A DNA stretch of 64,000 nucleotides, from NCBI GenBank assembly GCA_050633525.1, contig JBOEGR010000018.1:1-64000 (forward strand). The letters are read 5' to 3'. Under the pieces are notes generated by a model that did no database searches, had not been told where the DNA came from, and saw only the letters and a program-made list of their open reading frames with translations. Origin of the DNA: CANLBN01 sp050633525. GTDB taxonomy: Bacteria; Pseudomonadota; Gammaproteobacteria; Pseudomonadales; Cellvibrionaceae. The position numbers and the translations under genes were made by a program. Positions 6,235 to 14,327 of the stretch are shown piece by piece; the stretch's first letter is position 1, and every line of letters starts with the position of its first letter.

Positions 6235-6636
6235 ATGAAACCCCTACTTATTTCACTATTACTACTAAATAGCGCATGTACTTTCTCTGAAGCGAAAGAC
6301 TGTAACGATTCAAGCACTCAATTAGAGATGAATACATGTGCCAGTACTGTATTAACGGCAAAGCAAAAAGAATTAAACTCTGTAATATCTCAACATAGGG
6401 TTCTACTCGAAAAAAATAACGAAGCATCTATGCTAAACCTGTTTGATCAATCTAATTTATCGTGGCTGAAATACGCAGAGGATCACTGCGAAAGTGTATC
6501 CAGCCTTTATCAAGGAGGTAGTATTTATAATTTTTCGCTCTTATCCTGTAAAACAACATTAACCAAACAACGTATTCAGGAATTAAAGACATCCTATTCA
6601 GATACAATAGAAACATTGGAAAAAGGCAGCCCTTAA
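6235..6636 (+). CDS. LprI-like secreted protein (lysozyme inhibitor LprI family)
   Basis: The frame is open from 6166, but the ATG at 6235 is preferred because it begins a proper signal peptide (MKPLLISLLLLNSACTFSEA). The mature part, about 112 residues, has C..S.TQLEMNTCA near its start, then helices and two more cysteines (DHC and LSC). This pattern, with paired disulfides and a TQ.EMN.C motif, fits the LprI / DUF1311 family, some members of which inhibit lysozyme in the cell envelope. It is the last of the small genes behind Hcp. A protective role against a wall-degrading toxin would suit the place, but this is inference. It sits 13 bases before the AraC regulator. Confidence 0.65.
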   Translation: MKPLLISLLLLNSACTFSEAKDCNDSSTQLEMNTCASTVLTAKQKELNSVISQHRVLLEKNNEASMLNLFDQSNLSWLKYAEDHCESVSSLYQGGSIYNFSLLSCKTTLTKQRIQELKTSYSDTIETLEKGSP

Positions 6637-6649
6637 AAAGAGCCCAAAC

Positions 6650-7291
6650 ATGGCAGCAATATTAGTCGACACTTGGGAAGCATCTCCTACTGCAAACGAA
6701 ACCAGCCTGATTATTCCTGACGGTTGCCGTGATTTAATTCTGACACAAAGAAAAGGCGAGAGGCCCTATTGGCATGTCTCGCCTTTGTTTGAGCGTACTC
6801 GGCCTATCTTAAGCGTATCGGGCAGTCGCTTAAAAGGCTTCCGCTTACAACCCGGAGCAAGGATTAATGAATCGCATTTATTGGCGAGTCTGAACAATGA
6901 GCATGATGACGAGCTTACTATTCTCGATAAGCTCAATAGTTTTGCCTACCTAGATGAGAATACAGCGGAGGCTGTTGCGTGTTTCGCTTCGGGTGTGGCT
7001 CGCGTTACTGATGCCGCTAAACGTCTCGGCGTATCATCGCGCACTCTGCAACGCTTCACTTTAAAAGCCACAGGGCAAACACCGAGTTACTGGCTAAAAC
7101 TAGCCCGCGTACGCAAAGCGGCGCGCGACCTTTATACATCAACACCCTCTGTAGAATTAGCGTATCAACATGGCTATTCAGACCAAGCGCACTTATGCAG
7201 AGACATTCAATATTGGTTTACCCTCTCCCGCTCTGAACTCACACGTTCGACAGCAATATTGGGCCAACTAGAAGATACCACTTATTGTTGA
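6650..7291 (+). CDS. AraC-family transcriptional regulator
   Basis: This 213-residue regulator has an N-terminal half resembling the DUF6597 sensor domain (IIPDGCRDLIL and a GSRLKGFRLQPGA stretch) and a C-terminal AraC-type DNA-binding half from about residue 110. The first helix-turn-helix reads VTDAAKRLGVSSRTLQRFT, and the second contains VELAYQHGYSDQAHLCRDI, the typical second AraC helix pair. It is likely a cytoplasmic one-component regulator of unknown inducer. Its 3' end overlaps the converging VOC gene by 10 bases, and related AraC/VOC pairs often control one another, so the VOC gene is a possible target. Confidence 0.85.
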   Translation: MAAILVDTWEASPTANETSLIIPDGCRDLILTQRKGERPYWHVSPLFERTRPILSVSGSRLKGFRLQPGARINESHLLASLNNEHDDELTILDKLNSFAYLDENTAEAVACFASGVARVTDAAKRLGVSSRTLQRFTLKATGQTPSYWLKLARVRKAARDLYTSTPSVELAYQHGYSDQAHLCRDIQYWFTLSRSELTRSTAILGQLEDTTYC

Positions 7292-7671
7292 TTGCGCACT
7301 GGAGAGCATATCTCAATTAAAAAACCATTCATGTCAGTGACATAAGCCGTTGTTTGCCCCCACGGCATTTCCTCTACCCCTTGTACTAATATGGCGCCGG
7401 CTTTAATCGCTTTATCAAGCATAGGGGCAACATCATCGGTTTCAAAGGCCAGTTCAAATGTGGGAGAGGATGCGTCTGCTCGCGCGGGTGACTTGCCTAG
7501 CTCCTTCATCAAACTCATGGCCGAGAATGAGAGTGTGGTGTCTCCGGTATTTAATTCTCCGTAATCGCCGCCTTCATGAATCATCGTGCGCTTGAAGCCA
7601 AAAGCATTTTCGAAAAACTCTATTGTCGTGGTGACATTCTCAACATATAAAATCGTGTATTTGAATTTCAT
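7282..7671 (-). CDS. VOC-family (glyoxalase/bleomycin-resistance fold) protein
   Basis: This 129-residue protein has the paired beta-alpha-beta-beta-beta modules of the vicinal oxygen chelate fold. It begins KYTILYVENV with FFENAFGFK, and ends AYVTDMNGFLIEICSP, where the final Glu is the usual metal ligand. Substrate cannot be deduced; the family includes dioxygenases, isomerases and drug-binding proteins. It converges on the AraC gene with a 10-base overlap of coding ends. An AAGG ribosome site lies 9 bases before the ATG. Confidence 0.85.
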   Translation of the reverse strand: MKFKYTILYVENVTTTIEFFENAFGFKRTMIHEGGDYGELNTGDTTLSFSAMSLMKELGKSPARADASSPTFELAFETDDVAPMLDKAIKAGAILVQGVEEMPWGQTTAYVTDMNGFLIEICSPVRNQQ

Positions 7672-7848
7672 GATATTGACCTTATCCGTAATAAAGAGGC
7701 TAGTTTATATGATATGAATGTTCGTGGTATTGAATAAATGCGACAGCCCGTAAAATAAGGAAAACCCGCATTTACTCTTGAACCATTCACCTCTATTACA
7801 GTCTTAAATATGACGATTATCCCACTAGGTGCGCACTAGGAATAAGCC

Positions 7849-8337
7849 ATGCTGATAATGAAACCGACTCGTTCACTCCCTTTTCTATTCGCCTTATTAT
7901 TGGCCTGTTTTAGCTTAAATACGGCGGCATCAGAGGCAATTAATACTCTAGAAAAAAGTGGCCTCTTTGGTTTTGACCCTTCAGGAGTGGCTATACGTGG
8001 AGCCGATACGGTGGCTTATTTTACTGAGGGAAAATATGTCGCCGGTACAAAGCAATTTACTACTCAATGGAAAGGCGCAACATGGCAATTTAGTTCACAA
8101 CAACATTTGAATTTATTTATTGCTGAACCCGAGCGTTATGCGCCGGAGTATGGCGGGTATTGTGCTTATGGCGTTGCGCAAAACTATCTTGTCAAAATAG
8201 AACCTGAGAATTGGACTATTGTAGGCGATAAGCTGTATCTCAATTTTAATAACAGCGTACAAAAGCGTTGGGAAAAAGATCAAGCCGGTTATATTCGGGA
8301 AGCCAATCTGAATATAAAAAATTTGTTAACCCAATAA
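7849..8337 (+). CDS. Periplasmic YHS domain protein
   Basis: This 162-residue protein starts with ATG 8 bases after AGGA. A signal peptide covers about residues 1-27 (cleavage near NTAASEA). The mature protein has the YHS-type pattern GADTVAYFTEGK, WKGATWQFSSQQHLNLF and YGGYCAYGVA, known from a family of small secreted or heavy-metal-associated proteins with a conserved Cys. It is monocistronic, flanked by gaps on both sides. Its reaction, if any, is unknown; a metal-linked role is family-based inference. Confidence 0.8.
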   Translation: MLIMKPTRSLPFLFALLLACFSLNTAASEAINTLEKSGLFGFDPSGVAIRGADTVAYFTEGKYVAGTKQFTTQWKGATWQFSSQQHLNLFIAEPERYAPEYGGYCAYGVAQNYLVKIEPENWTIVGDKLYLNFNNSVQKRWEKDQAGYIREANLNIKNLLTQ

Positions 8338-8388
8338 TCAACCTGCAAAAATAACCAATGAGCCTGTAAAGAATAACCCCTAGTCAAA

Positions 8389-8889
8389 CTAAGTCTCATC
8401 AGACTCTACGACCGCATCGTCCCTCTCCCACCCTTCATTCTGTAAAACAATGGACTCTATCGCTATGGCATCGCCATTGGCATCTAGCTCGGGTAGTACT
8501 TGATATTCTGATACCCAACAACGGTACACTTTAAAGGCTTTTACCACCACATCTTGAGCATTGAGCAAGTTAATCACAATATCTTTTCTGAAATTTTTCA
8601 GTGACATTTGTGCATCGCCGCTGACACTAAAACTCAGGTTGGACCACTCTTCAAATTCGGTATCGTGGGTAATGCCTCGCTCAAGGGTGATGGGTTCAAA
8701 TGCCCATGTGCTGGGCGACAGAAGAGAATGGCTATTCGAACCACCATCGCGATGTTCAATGGGCATCGTCGAGCGCTTGAGTGCACTGACTTTACTCACC
8801 CCTGCTACAACGCGGCCACCGACAATGACTCTAAATTTAAAATTTTTATAAGGGTCTAATCGGTGCGGGTTTACGGGAAATTGTGACAT
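8389..8889 (-). CDS. Orphan T4 gp19-like phage tail tube protein
   Basis: This 166-residue protein has the hallmarks of the T4 gp19 / phage tail tube family used in contractile tails and extracellular contractile injection systems. The N-terminus NPHRLDPYKNFKFRVIVGGRVVAGVSKVS is the typical opening strand pair. It is followed by RDGG, an ITLERGITHDTEFEEW segment and a late VYRCWVSEYQVLPELDA segment, as in tube proteins. Such proteins stack as rings within a sheath. No sheath, baseplate, spike or other phage genes are present, so it is an isolated copy. It may be a remnant, a domesticated tube, or serve a system located elsewhere. A ribosome site (AAGGAG) precedes the ATG. Confidence 0.85.
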   Translation of the reverse strand: MSQFPVNPHRLDPYKNFKFRVIVGGRVVAGVSKVSALKRSTMPIEHRDGGSNSHSLLSPSTWAFEPITLERGITHDTEFEEWSNLSFSVSGDAQMSLKNFRKDIVINLLNAQDVVVKAFKVYRCWVSEYQVLPELDANGDAIAIESIVLQNEGWERDDAVVESDET

Positions 8890-9033
8890 GCTTTCTCCTT
8901 ATCGGTGATTAAGCAATAAAGTCTAAGGAGATAAGTCGTGCAGTACAATCACTAGAAAAAGGGATAACAACTCCACCCCCACACTACCTTTAAGCACTTT
9001 TTTAAACAGGGTCTTTTGCCTCACTATGCCATC

Positions 9034-9068
9034 CCCAAAATATAACCAAAAATATAACCAAAAATAAA
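9034..9068. repeat. Short A-rich tandem repeat
   Basis: About three imperfect copies of a 12-base unit (CCAAAAATATAA) lie in the 266-base gap between the tube protein gene and the next gene. It may affect the divergent promoters or simply be slippage. Confidence 0.5.
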
Positions 9069-9155
9069 TGATCAAAAAGAAGCTCTAAAAAATTTGAACC
9101 TTCATAAGCCTAGTGACGACCTAGATCTGAGACCACTATTTTATGGAGACACCTA

Positions 9156-9689
9156 ATGAAAATATCAAAACGAAATACTGCATTTATTGCAACATCTATC
9201 GCCACTGTCGCATTGGGGTTATTTACCCATCACAGCGCGCAAAGTCACCCACATGATTTGCTCGCTCAGTGTCAGTTACCTGATGGTACGTGGAAAATGT
9301 GTGATGAGGTCAAGCACAAGTTTAAAAATGGCACTGGCCCGCATGTGAATCAACAAAAACTAAAAAGGCCATCGTCATTTAAAGCAGCACCTAAATCTAC
9401 CCGCAATCAAGCCGCCGGTTTAAGTATTGCAATTCCTTTTTCAACTACTTGCGCCAATGGTTTTTCGAAAGCCGGGGAAAAGAAATTTGGTAATGGGGAT
9501 ATGGATTGGTATGTGTGTTCTACGCCTGTTCTAACATGCCCTTCTTATACTCAAAAGAATGGCAAGAAAGCTCACGTTACTCCCAAAGCAATTGTACAAA
9601 TGATTGGAGCAAACCCCGATGGTGGCGCGCAAAAATTTCGTGTGCAGTACAAATGTGATTACTCGCACAATGCAGTGCCAGTGGGTTAA
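9156..9689 (+). CDS. Secreted protein of unknown function
   Basis: This 177-residue protein has a good ribosome site (GGAGA) 6 bases before its ATG. The first ~32 residues form a signal peptide or anchor (a basic start, then FIATSIATVALGLF, then AQSHPHD). The mature protein contains six cysteines, including CQLPDGTWKMC near residues 39-49, suggesting disulfides and a periplasmic or extracellular location. The central 40 residues are rich in Lys and low in complexity. I do not recognise the family. A strong terminator follows directly, so it is a single-gene transcript. Confidence 0.7.
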   Translation: MKISKRNTAFIATSIATVALGLFTHHSAQSHPHDLLAQCQLPDGTWKMCDEVKHKFKNGTGPHVNQQKLKRPSSFKAAPKSTRNQAAGLSIAIPFSTTCANGFSKAGEKKFGNGDMDWYVCSTPVLTCPSYTQKNGKKAHVTPKAIVQMIGANPDGGAQKFRVQYKCDYSHNAVPVG

Positions 9690-9701
9690 ATCTCAGCATA
9701 C

Positions 9702-9753
9702 AACTGATAAATAAGTAGCGACATAACAAAGGACTTATTTATCAGTTTTTTTT
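9702..9753 (+). terminator. Rho-independent terminator
   Basis: A 15-bp perfect stem (AACTGATAAATAAGT at 9702-9716 with its complement at 9733-9747) is followed by a run of eight T. It ends the transcript of the secreted protein gene at 9156-9689. Confidence 0.88.
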
Positions 9754-9769
9754 ACCTTGCGGTATTACT

Positions 9770-10999
9770 TCAAACAAAGTCGCCTATTTTAATGCCGTAT
9801 GTTTCGGCATACGCGGCTTTTACAATATGGCGGCCACAGCGCTCATCCCCTAAATTAATAGAGAGTTTGTTGATATAACGCCTCAACTTTAGGTCATACA
9901 TCTGCACTACTTTGGGCTTATTGGGTTCGGATTCATTGGCCTCAAGTACCACAGCAAGTTTTTGCTTGTCTAACTCGACTACACAGCCTACAGGATAAAC
10001 ACCCATCGCTTGAATAAAGAAACAAACCAGCTGTTGATCGAGTTGCCCTTCTGCAGCCCACTGCATTAATTTCTTCAACGCGAGTGTCGGCGCCATACCT
10101 TTATGATAAACCCGCTCTGCGGTGATGGCATCGTAAACATCGACGATAGAAGCCATGCGGCTATGCACTGGGATTTCATCCCCTTTAAGGCCTCTGGGAT
10201 AGCCTTTGCCATTAATGCGTTCATGATGATGAGCACAGATATCCAACATGATGGGGGTCATAGAAGGAGTTTTTAACAATAGCTCTTCGCCGTAAGTAAC
10301 ATGCTTCTGCATTTCTGCCCATTCTTCTGGCAGTAGTTTACCCGGCTTATGCAATATCTCATCGGCCACTCGTACTTTGCCCATATCGTGTAGCAAGGCC
10401 CCAGTAACCGCTTGATGCAACATGTCGCCACTGTAGCCGATTGAGGTAGCCAATATACCCATCAAGACACTCACATTAAATGAGTGCTCCATAAGGTAGC
10501 TATCTTTTTCACGTAATTGTGTCAGACAAAGCAGTGCATTATGGTTATTCGCTAATGACTCAATCATCCTGTCAGACATACCGCTGACTGAGTCAAAATC
10601 AATTGCTGTGCCCATTTTAACATCGGACATACAACGACTAATCAAGGTAATCGCTTCGGATTGAATGACTTTTGCCTTCTCCATTTCTTTTGACAAGGAG
10701 ACTGTAGGTGTAGGTAATGGAGTCGCAGCGGAAGGAAGCTCGCTCGATGCTGTATTTGCATTGCTGGCAGCGCTAGAAGCTTTTTTCTTTTCTGTCGCTA
10801 CATCGACATCTTTACCCCGCTCGACATCAATATACAGAGCCTCTACGCCTAAAGCGCGTATCTGCTCAATCACTTCTACACGGCTAACAAGGCCTTTACG
10901 GCTAAAATTGCTATTAGGTACCCACTCATTATTACCGTCGGTAATAAACATACCAATTTGTAGCTGATCAATGGAAATGTGTTTAATAGATGCATTCAT
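9770..10999 (-). CDS. HD-GYP domain cyclic-di-GMP phosphodiesterase
   Basis: This 409-residue protein has an N-terminal DUF3391-like region (residues 1-65), a low-complexity Ala/Ser/Thr/Pro linker (about 70-105) and an HD-GYP domain from about residue 150 to 330. The catalytic HD pair is at 204-205 (LLHDMGKVR), and the signature HHERINGKGYP is at about 257-267. HD-GYP enzymes hydrolyse cyclic di-GMP, lowering its level and promoting motility or virulence behaviour. No membrane segment is seen, so it is cytoplasmic. It stands alone, with gaps on both sides. All key residues look present, so it is probably active. Confidence 0.9.
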   Translation of the reverse strand: MNASIKHISIDQLQIGMFITDGNNEWVPNSNFSRKGLVSRVEVIEQIRALGVEALYIDVERGKDVDVATEKKKASSAASNANTASSELPSAATPLPTPTVSLSKEMEKAKVIQSEAITLISRCMSDVKMGTAIDFDSVSGMSDRMIESLANNHNALLCLTQLREKDSYLMEHSFNVSVLMGILATSIGYSGDMLHQAVTGALLHDMGKVRVADEILHKPGKLLPEEWAEMQKHVTYGEELLLKTPSMTPIMLDICAHHHERINGKGYPRGLKGDEIPVHSRMASIVDVYDAITAERVYHKGMAPTLALKKLMQWAAEGQLDQQLVCFFIQAMGVYPVGCVVELDKQKLAVVLEANESEPNKPKVVQMYDLKLRRYINKLSINLGDERCGRHIVKAAYAETYGIKIGDFV

Positions 11000-11100
11000 A
11001 CTAAGGGCAGAGAAACAGGTTAAAGGTTATATCTCGTCTTATTGAGTATAAGACTGACTTGCGCTTTTAACCAATGGACCTTGGTATATTAATAGGCCAT

Positions 11101-11153
11101 TTTTATATAAAAATAGGCTGATTTACGCCTATTGAGGTGTAAACCAGCCTATT
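11101..11153 (-). terminator. Terminator after exonuclease III gene
   Basis: Arms at 11112-11129 and 11136-11153 pair over 18 bases with one mismatch and one wobble. Read leftward, the hairpin is followed by TTTTATATAA-type sequence. It lies about 85 bases after the xthA stop and would also slow rightward transcripts. Confidence 0.75.
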
Positions 11154-11236
11154 TCTTTCATTATTCAAGCGGAGAGGGGTACTGCTAAAGTGCTGGGCTT
11201 AGGCTATGTGTATGTCAACATGAACCAGTAAGAAGG

Positions 11237-12001
11237 TTATAGAGATAAATCAACTGATACAGGGCAATGGTCAGAGCCATGGATATCATTATGTATCTCT
11301 GCTTCAGCGATTTGAGGTAGCAGGCTTTGTGAAGCAAGAAAGTAATCTATACGCCAGCCAACATTTTTGGCGCGGGCACCAGCACGGTAACTCCACCAAC
11401 TGTATTTCACTTCTTCGGGTTTAATATGCCTAAAGGTATCGGCAAAGCCTGCGCTCACTAAGCTGTTGATGCCGTCGATTTCTTCTTGCATATAGCCGGC
11501 GCTTTTATTGTAGTTAGGCTTAGGGCGAGCAAGGTCAATATCAGTATGAGCCACATTTAAGTCACCACACACCAATACCGGTTTGGTTTCTTCTAGTGTT
11601 TGGAGGTGTTTTAAAAATGCGGCATCCCACTCTTGCCGATAGGGCAAACGTTTCAGTTCGCTACCAGAATTAGGGGTATAAACCGTGACTAAAAAGAAGG
11701 TCTCATATTCAGCGGTAATCACCCTTCCCTCTTGATCATGCTCTTCAATACCCAAACCATAGTTAACAGACAAAGGCTCCGTCCGACTTAAAATAGCGGT
11801 GCCCGAATACCCCTTTTTTACCGCAGAGTGCGTGTAGAGGTGATATCCATCAATATCAGCCAAGGCTTCTACTACTTGCTCACATTGCGCTTTGGTTTCT
11901 TGAAGACAGAGGACATCACAGGCTAGCGTATCTAAAGAAGCGGGAAATTCTTTTTTCATTACCGCTCGAATACCGTTGACGTTCCAGGAGACTAATCGCA
12001 T
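11237..12001 (-). CDS. xthA: Exodeoxyribonuclease III
   Basis: This 254-residue enzyme belongs to the ExoIII/AP-endonuclease family (ExoA-like subgroup). It shows the motifs in order: LVSWNVNGIRA (2-12), LCLQETK with the metal-binding Glu (about 32-38), GDLNVAHTDIDLARP (about 146-160), the WWSYRAGARAKNVGWRIDYF block, and the final GSDHCPV with the catalytic His. It nicks DNA at abasic sites and removes 3' blocking groups in base-excision repair in the cytoplasm. The full family length is present. The gene just upstream (12024-12437) is 22 bases away and probably co-transcribed. Confidence 0.95.
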   Translation of the reverse strand: MRLVSWNVNGIRAVMKKEFPASLDTLACDVLCLQETKAQCEQVVEALADIDGYHLYTHSAVKKGYSGTAILSRTEPLSVNYGLGIEEHDQEGRVITAEYETFFLVTVYTPNSGSELKRLPYRQEWDAAFLKHLQTLEETKPVLVCGDLNVAHTDIDLARPKPNYNKSAGYMQEEIDGINSLVSAGFADTFRHIKPEEVKYSWWSYRAGARAKNVGWRIDYFLASQSLLPQIAEAEIHNDIHGSDHCPVSVDLSL

Positions 12002-12023
12002 AACTTTCTTCTTTCGCTGTTTG

Positions 12024-12437
12024 TTAATATATCCGCTTCGCTAGTTTAACATGAACGGCTTGTAGAGCCTGCTCACCAAGCACTTCGGCACGATGGCCAT
12101 GTCGTTTAGGGTCAAAAATAACATCATCAGCCAAGGCATCTTGCGCAACAAAATAGTCACCGGAGCCAAAGTCTTTATAACTGTTGTCTTGCAGATAAAT
12201 TCTCAATTTACCCTGCTGAATAAGGATTAAAGTGGGGTCACCGGCTACATGCCAATCGCTACTGTAATTGGCTGCACTGGTACGCAAGCGACAACTGAGC
12301 GTAGGCAGTTGATCGCTGATATTCATACCACCGCGTGCAGATAGCCCCACCGTTTTTTCTGAAAAAATCGACACGCCATTGGTGTCAACATTAATAAGAG
12401 TGAGTGTAAGGCTATTTTTCATATTGGTTTTACGCAT
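12024..12437 (-). CDS. Cupin-like hypothetical protein
   Basis: This 137-residue protein has a central stretch with the look of a cupin barrel: LILIQQGKLRIYL, then DFGSGDYFVAQD, then HGHRAEVLGEQALQAVHVKL. One His pair (HGHRAE) could bind a metal, but the classic cupin metal motif is incomplete. There is no signal peptide. The start at 12437 is chosen over an ATG 15 bases downstream, with little to separate them. It probably shares a transcript with xthA downstream. Role unknown. Confidence 0.65.
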   Translation of the reverse strand: MRKTNMKNSLTLTLINVDTNGVSIFSEKTVGLSARGGMNISDQLPTLSCRLRTSAANYSSDWHVAGDPTLILIQQGKLRIYLQDNSYKDFGSGDYFVAQDALADDVIFDPKRHGHRAEVLGEQALQAVHVKLAKRIY

Positions 12438-12477
12438 TATGACTCATGATGAGTTATTGCTATCAAGGAGGTTCTAA

Positions 12478-14088
12478 TTAACCATTTGCCGCTTTGGCTT
12501 CCTTCTCTTGTGTATCAAGATATTCGCTATAACTGCCTTTAAAACTCACTAATGTTTTGTCTTTGATTTCAATAATATGAGTCGCCAAAGAAGAAACAAA
12601 CTCGCGGTCGTGGCTGACAAATAATAAGGTGCCATCGTAATGCTCAAGTGCCAAATTCAACGACTCGATGGATTCCATATCCAAGTGGTTAGTCGGCTCA
12701 TCCATCAATAATATGTTGGTATCCATCATCATTAATTTACCAAATAGCAGACGATTTTTTTCACCACCCGAACACACAGCTACTTTCTTTTTATAACTGT
12801 CTGCCGAGAAAAGCAAACGCCCGAGTGTCGCTCTCACAATCTGGTCGTCGTGATTGGGTTTGCGCCACTGGCTCATCCAATCGAAAATATTCATGTCGTT
12901 ACTAAAGTCGTCATTACTATCTTGGGGGCAATAACCTAGGCTGGCATTTTCTGCCCATTTTACTCTACCGGCTTCTGGGGCTAACTCGCCCATTAAGCAA
13001 CGCAGCAAGGTTGTTTTACCTACGCCATTTTCACCAATAACCGCAATGCGTTCGCCAGCATCAATAATAATATTGGCTTTTTTAAATAAATCTTCACCAT
13101 CAAAACCGTGGCCTAAATTTTCTAAGGTGACGGCTTGACGATGCAGTTTTTTCTCTTGTTTAAAGCGTATATAAGGGTTCATACGACTAGAAGGTTTAAT
13201 ATCGTCTAGTTTGATTTTTTCTAATTGCTTCGCTCGCGAGGTTGCCTGCTTGGCTTTTGATGCATTAGCTGAGAAGCGGCTAACAAATTGTTGCAAGTCG
13301 GCAATTTGTGCACTCTTTTTGGCATTTTCTGCCTGCATTCTTTCCTGCACTTGTGTGGCAGCTCGCATAAAGTCGTCATAGTTGCCGGGGTATATTCTGA
13401 GCTCACCGTAGTCAATATCGGCCATATGAGTGCAGACAGAATTAAGAAAATGACGATCGTGAGAAATAATCACCATCGTACTATTACGCTGGTTCAGGAT
13501 TTCTTCCAGCCAGCGAATGGTATTAATATCGAGGTTATTGGTTGGCTCATCGAGCAATAAAATATCGGGGTCAGCAAATAAGGCTTGTGCCAATAACACA
13601 CGCAGTTTCCAACCCGGCGCCACTTCACTCATTGGGCCAAAGTGCAGCTCTTCTGCTATACCGGCACCTAATAGAATTTCGCCCGCTCGGCTTTCTGCAC
13701 TGTAGCCATCCATTTCAGCAAATTGAGTCTCTAAGTCCGCGACCTTCATGCCCTCTTCTTCCGACATCTCAGGTAAGCTATATATGCGGTCACGCTCCTG
13801 CTTAATGGCCCATAATTCGCTATGGCCCATAATCACAGTATCAACGACGCTGTATTCCTCAAAGGCAAACTGATCTTGATGTAACTTACCTACACGCTCA
13901 TTGGGGCTAATGTTCACGTTACCCGCAGATGGCGTGAGGCTACCATCCAATATTTTCATAAAGGTGGATTTACCACAACCATTGGCTCCGATTAAGCCAT
14001 AACGGTTACCGTTACCAAATTTAACAGAGATATTTTCAAATAAGGGTTTAGCACCAAACTGCATGGTGATATTAGCGGTTGAAATCAA
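12478..14088 (-). CDS. ybiT: ABC-F ATPase, YbiT type
   Basis: This 536-residue protein closely resembles E. coli YbiT in order and length. It begins at TTG with AGGA 8 bases upstream. There are two ABC ATPase domains without membrane segments: Walker A GANGCGKST (residues about 34-42) and GENGVGKTT (about 349-357), each with a Walker B ending in LLLDEPTNNLD or LLMDEPTNHLD. A charged linker between them contacts tRNA/rRNA in this family. ABC-F proteins act on ribosomes in the cytoplasm to relieve stalled or inhibited translation. All catalytic residues are visible. Confidence 0.92.
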   Translation of the reverse strand: MISTANITMQFGAKPLFENISVKFGNGNRYGLIGANGCGKSTFMKILDGSLTPSAGNVNISPNERVGKLHQDQFAFEEYSVVDTVIMGHSELWAIKQERDRIYSLPEMSEEEGMKVADLETQFAEMDGYSAESRAGEILLGAGIAEELHFGPMSEVAPGWKLRVLLAQALFADPDILLLDEPTNNLDINTIRWLEEILNQRNSTMVIISHDRHFLNSVCTHMADIDYGELRIYPGNYDDFMRAATQVQERMQAENAKKSAQIADLQQFVSRFSANASKAKQATSRAKQLEKIKLDDIKPSSRMNPYIRFKQEKKLHRQAVTLENLGHGFDGEDLFKKANIIIDAGERIAVIGENGVGKTTLLRCLMGELAPEAGRVKWAENASLGYCPQDSNDDFSNDMNIFDWMSQWRKPNHDDQIVRATLGRLLFSADSYKKKVAVCSGGEKNRLLFGKLMMMDTNILLMDEPTNHLDMESIESLNLALEHYDGTLLFVSHDREFVSSLATHIIEIKDKTLVSFKGSYSEYLDTQEKEAKAANG

Positions 14089-14327
14089 GGGGATGTCCTA
14101 CAGCGATACAATCAAAGAAAAAGCCTTTATGCTAGGCTTAGAAAGGGCGTACTATAGAGATTTATTGGCATTGGGTCGAGCCTTTCCTTGACTCGATTTA
14201 TCATCAACATTAGCCCAGAACTCGGCAAATGCGGTAAATAGAGGAAAAGCAAGCCCAACCTAGGTGGCATTCCTAAGTTGGGGAGAACAGAGAAGGCAGT
14301 GGTAAAAAGTAGTAGCAGTCGCCGCCG

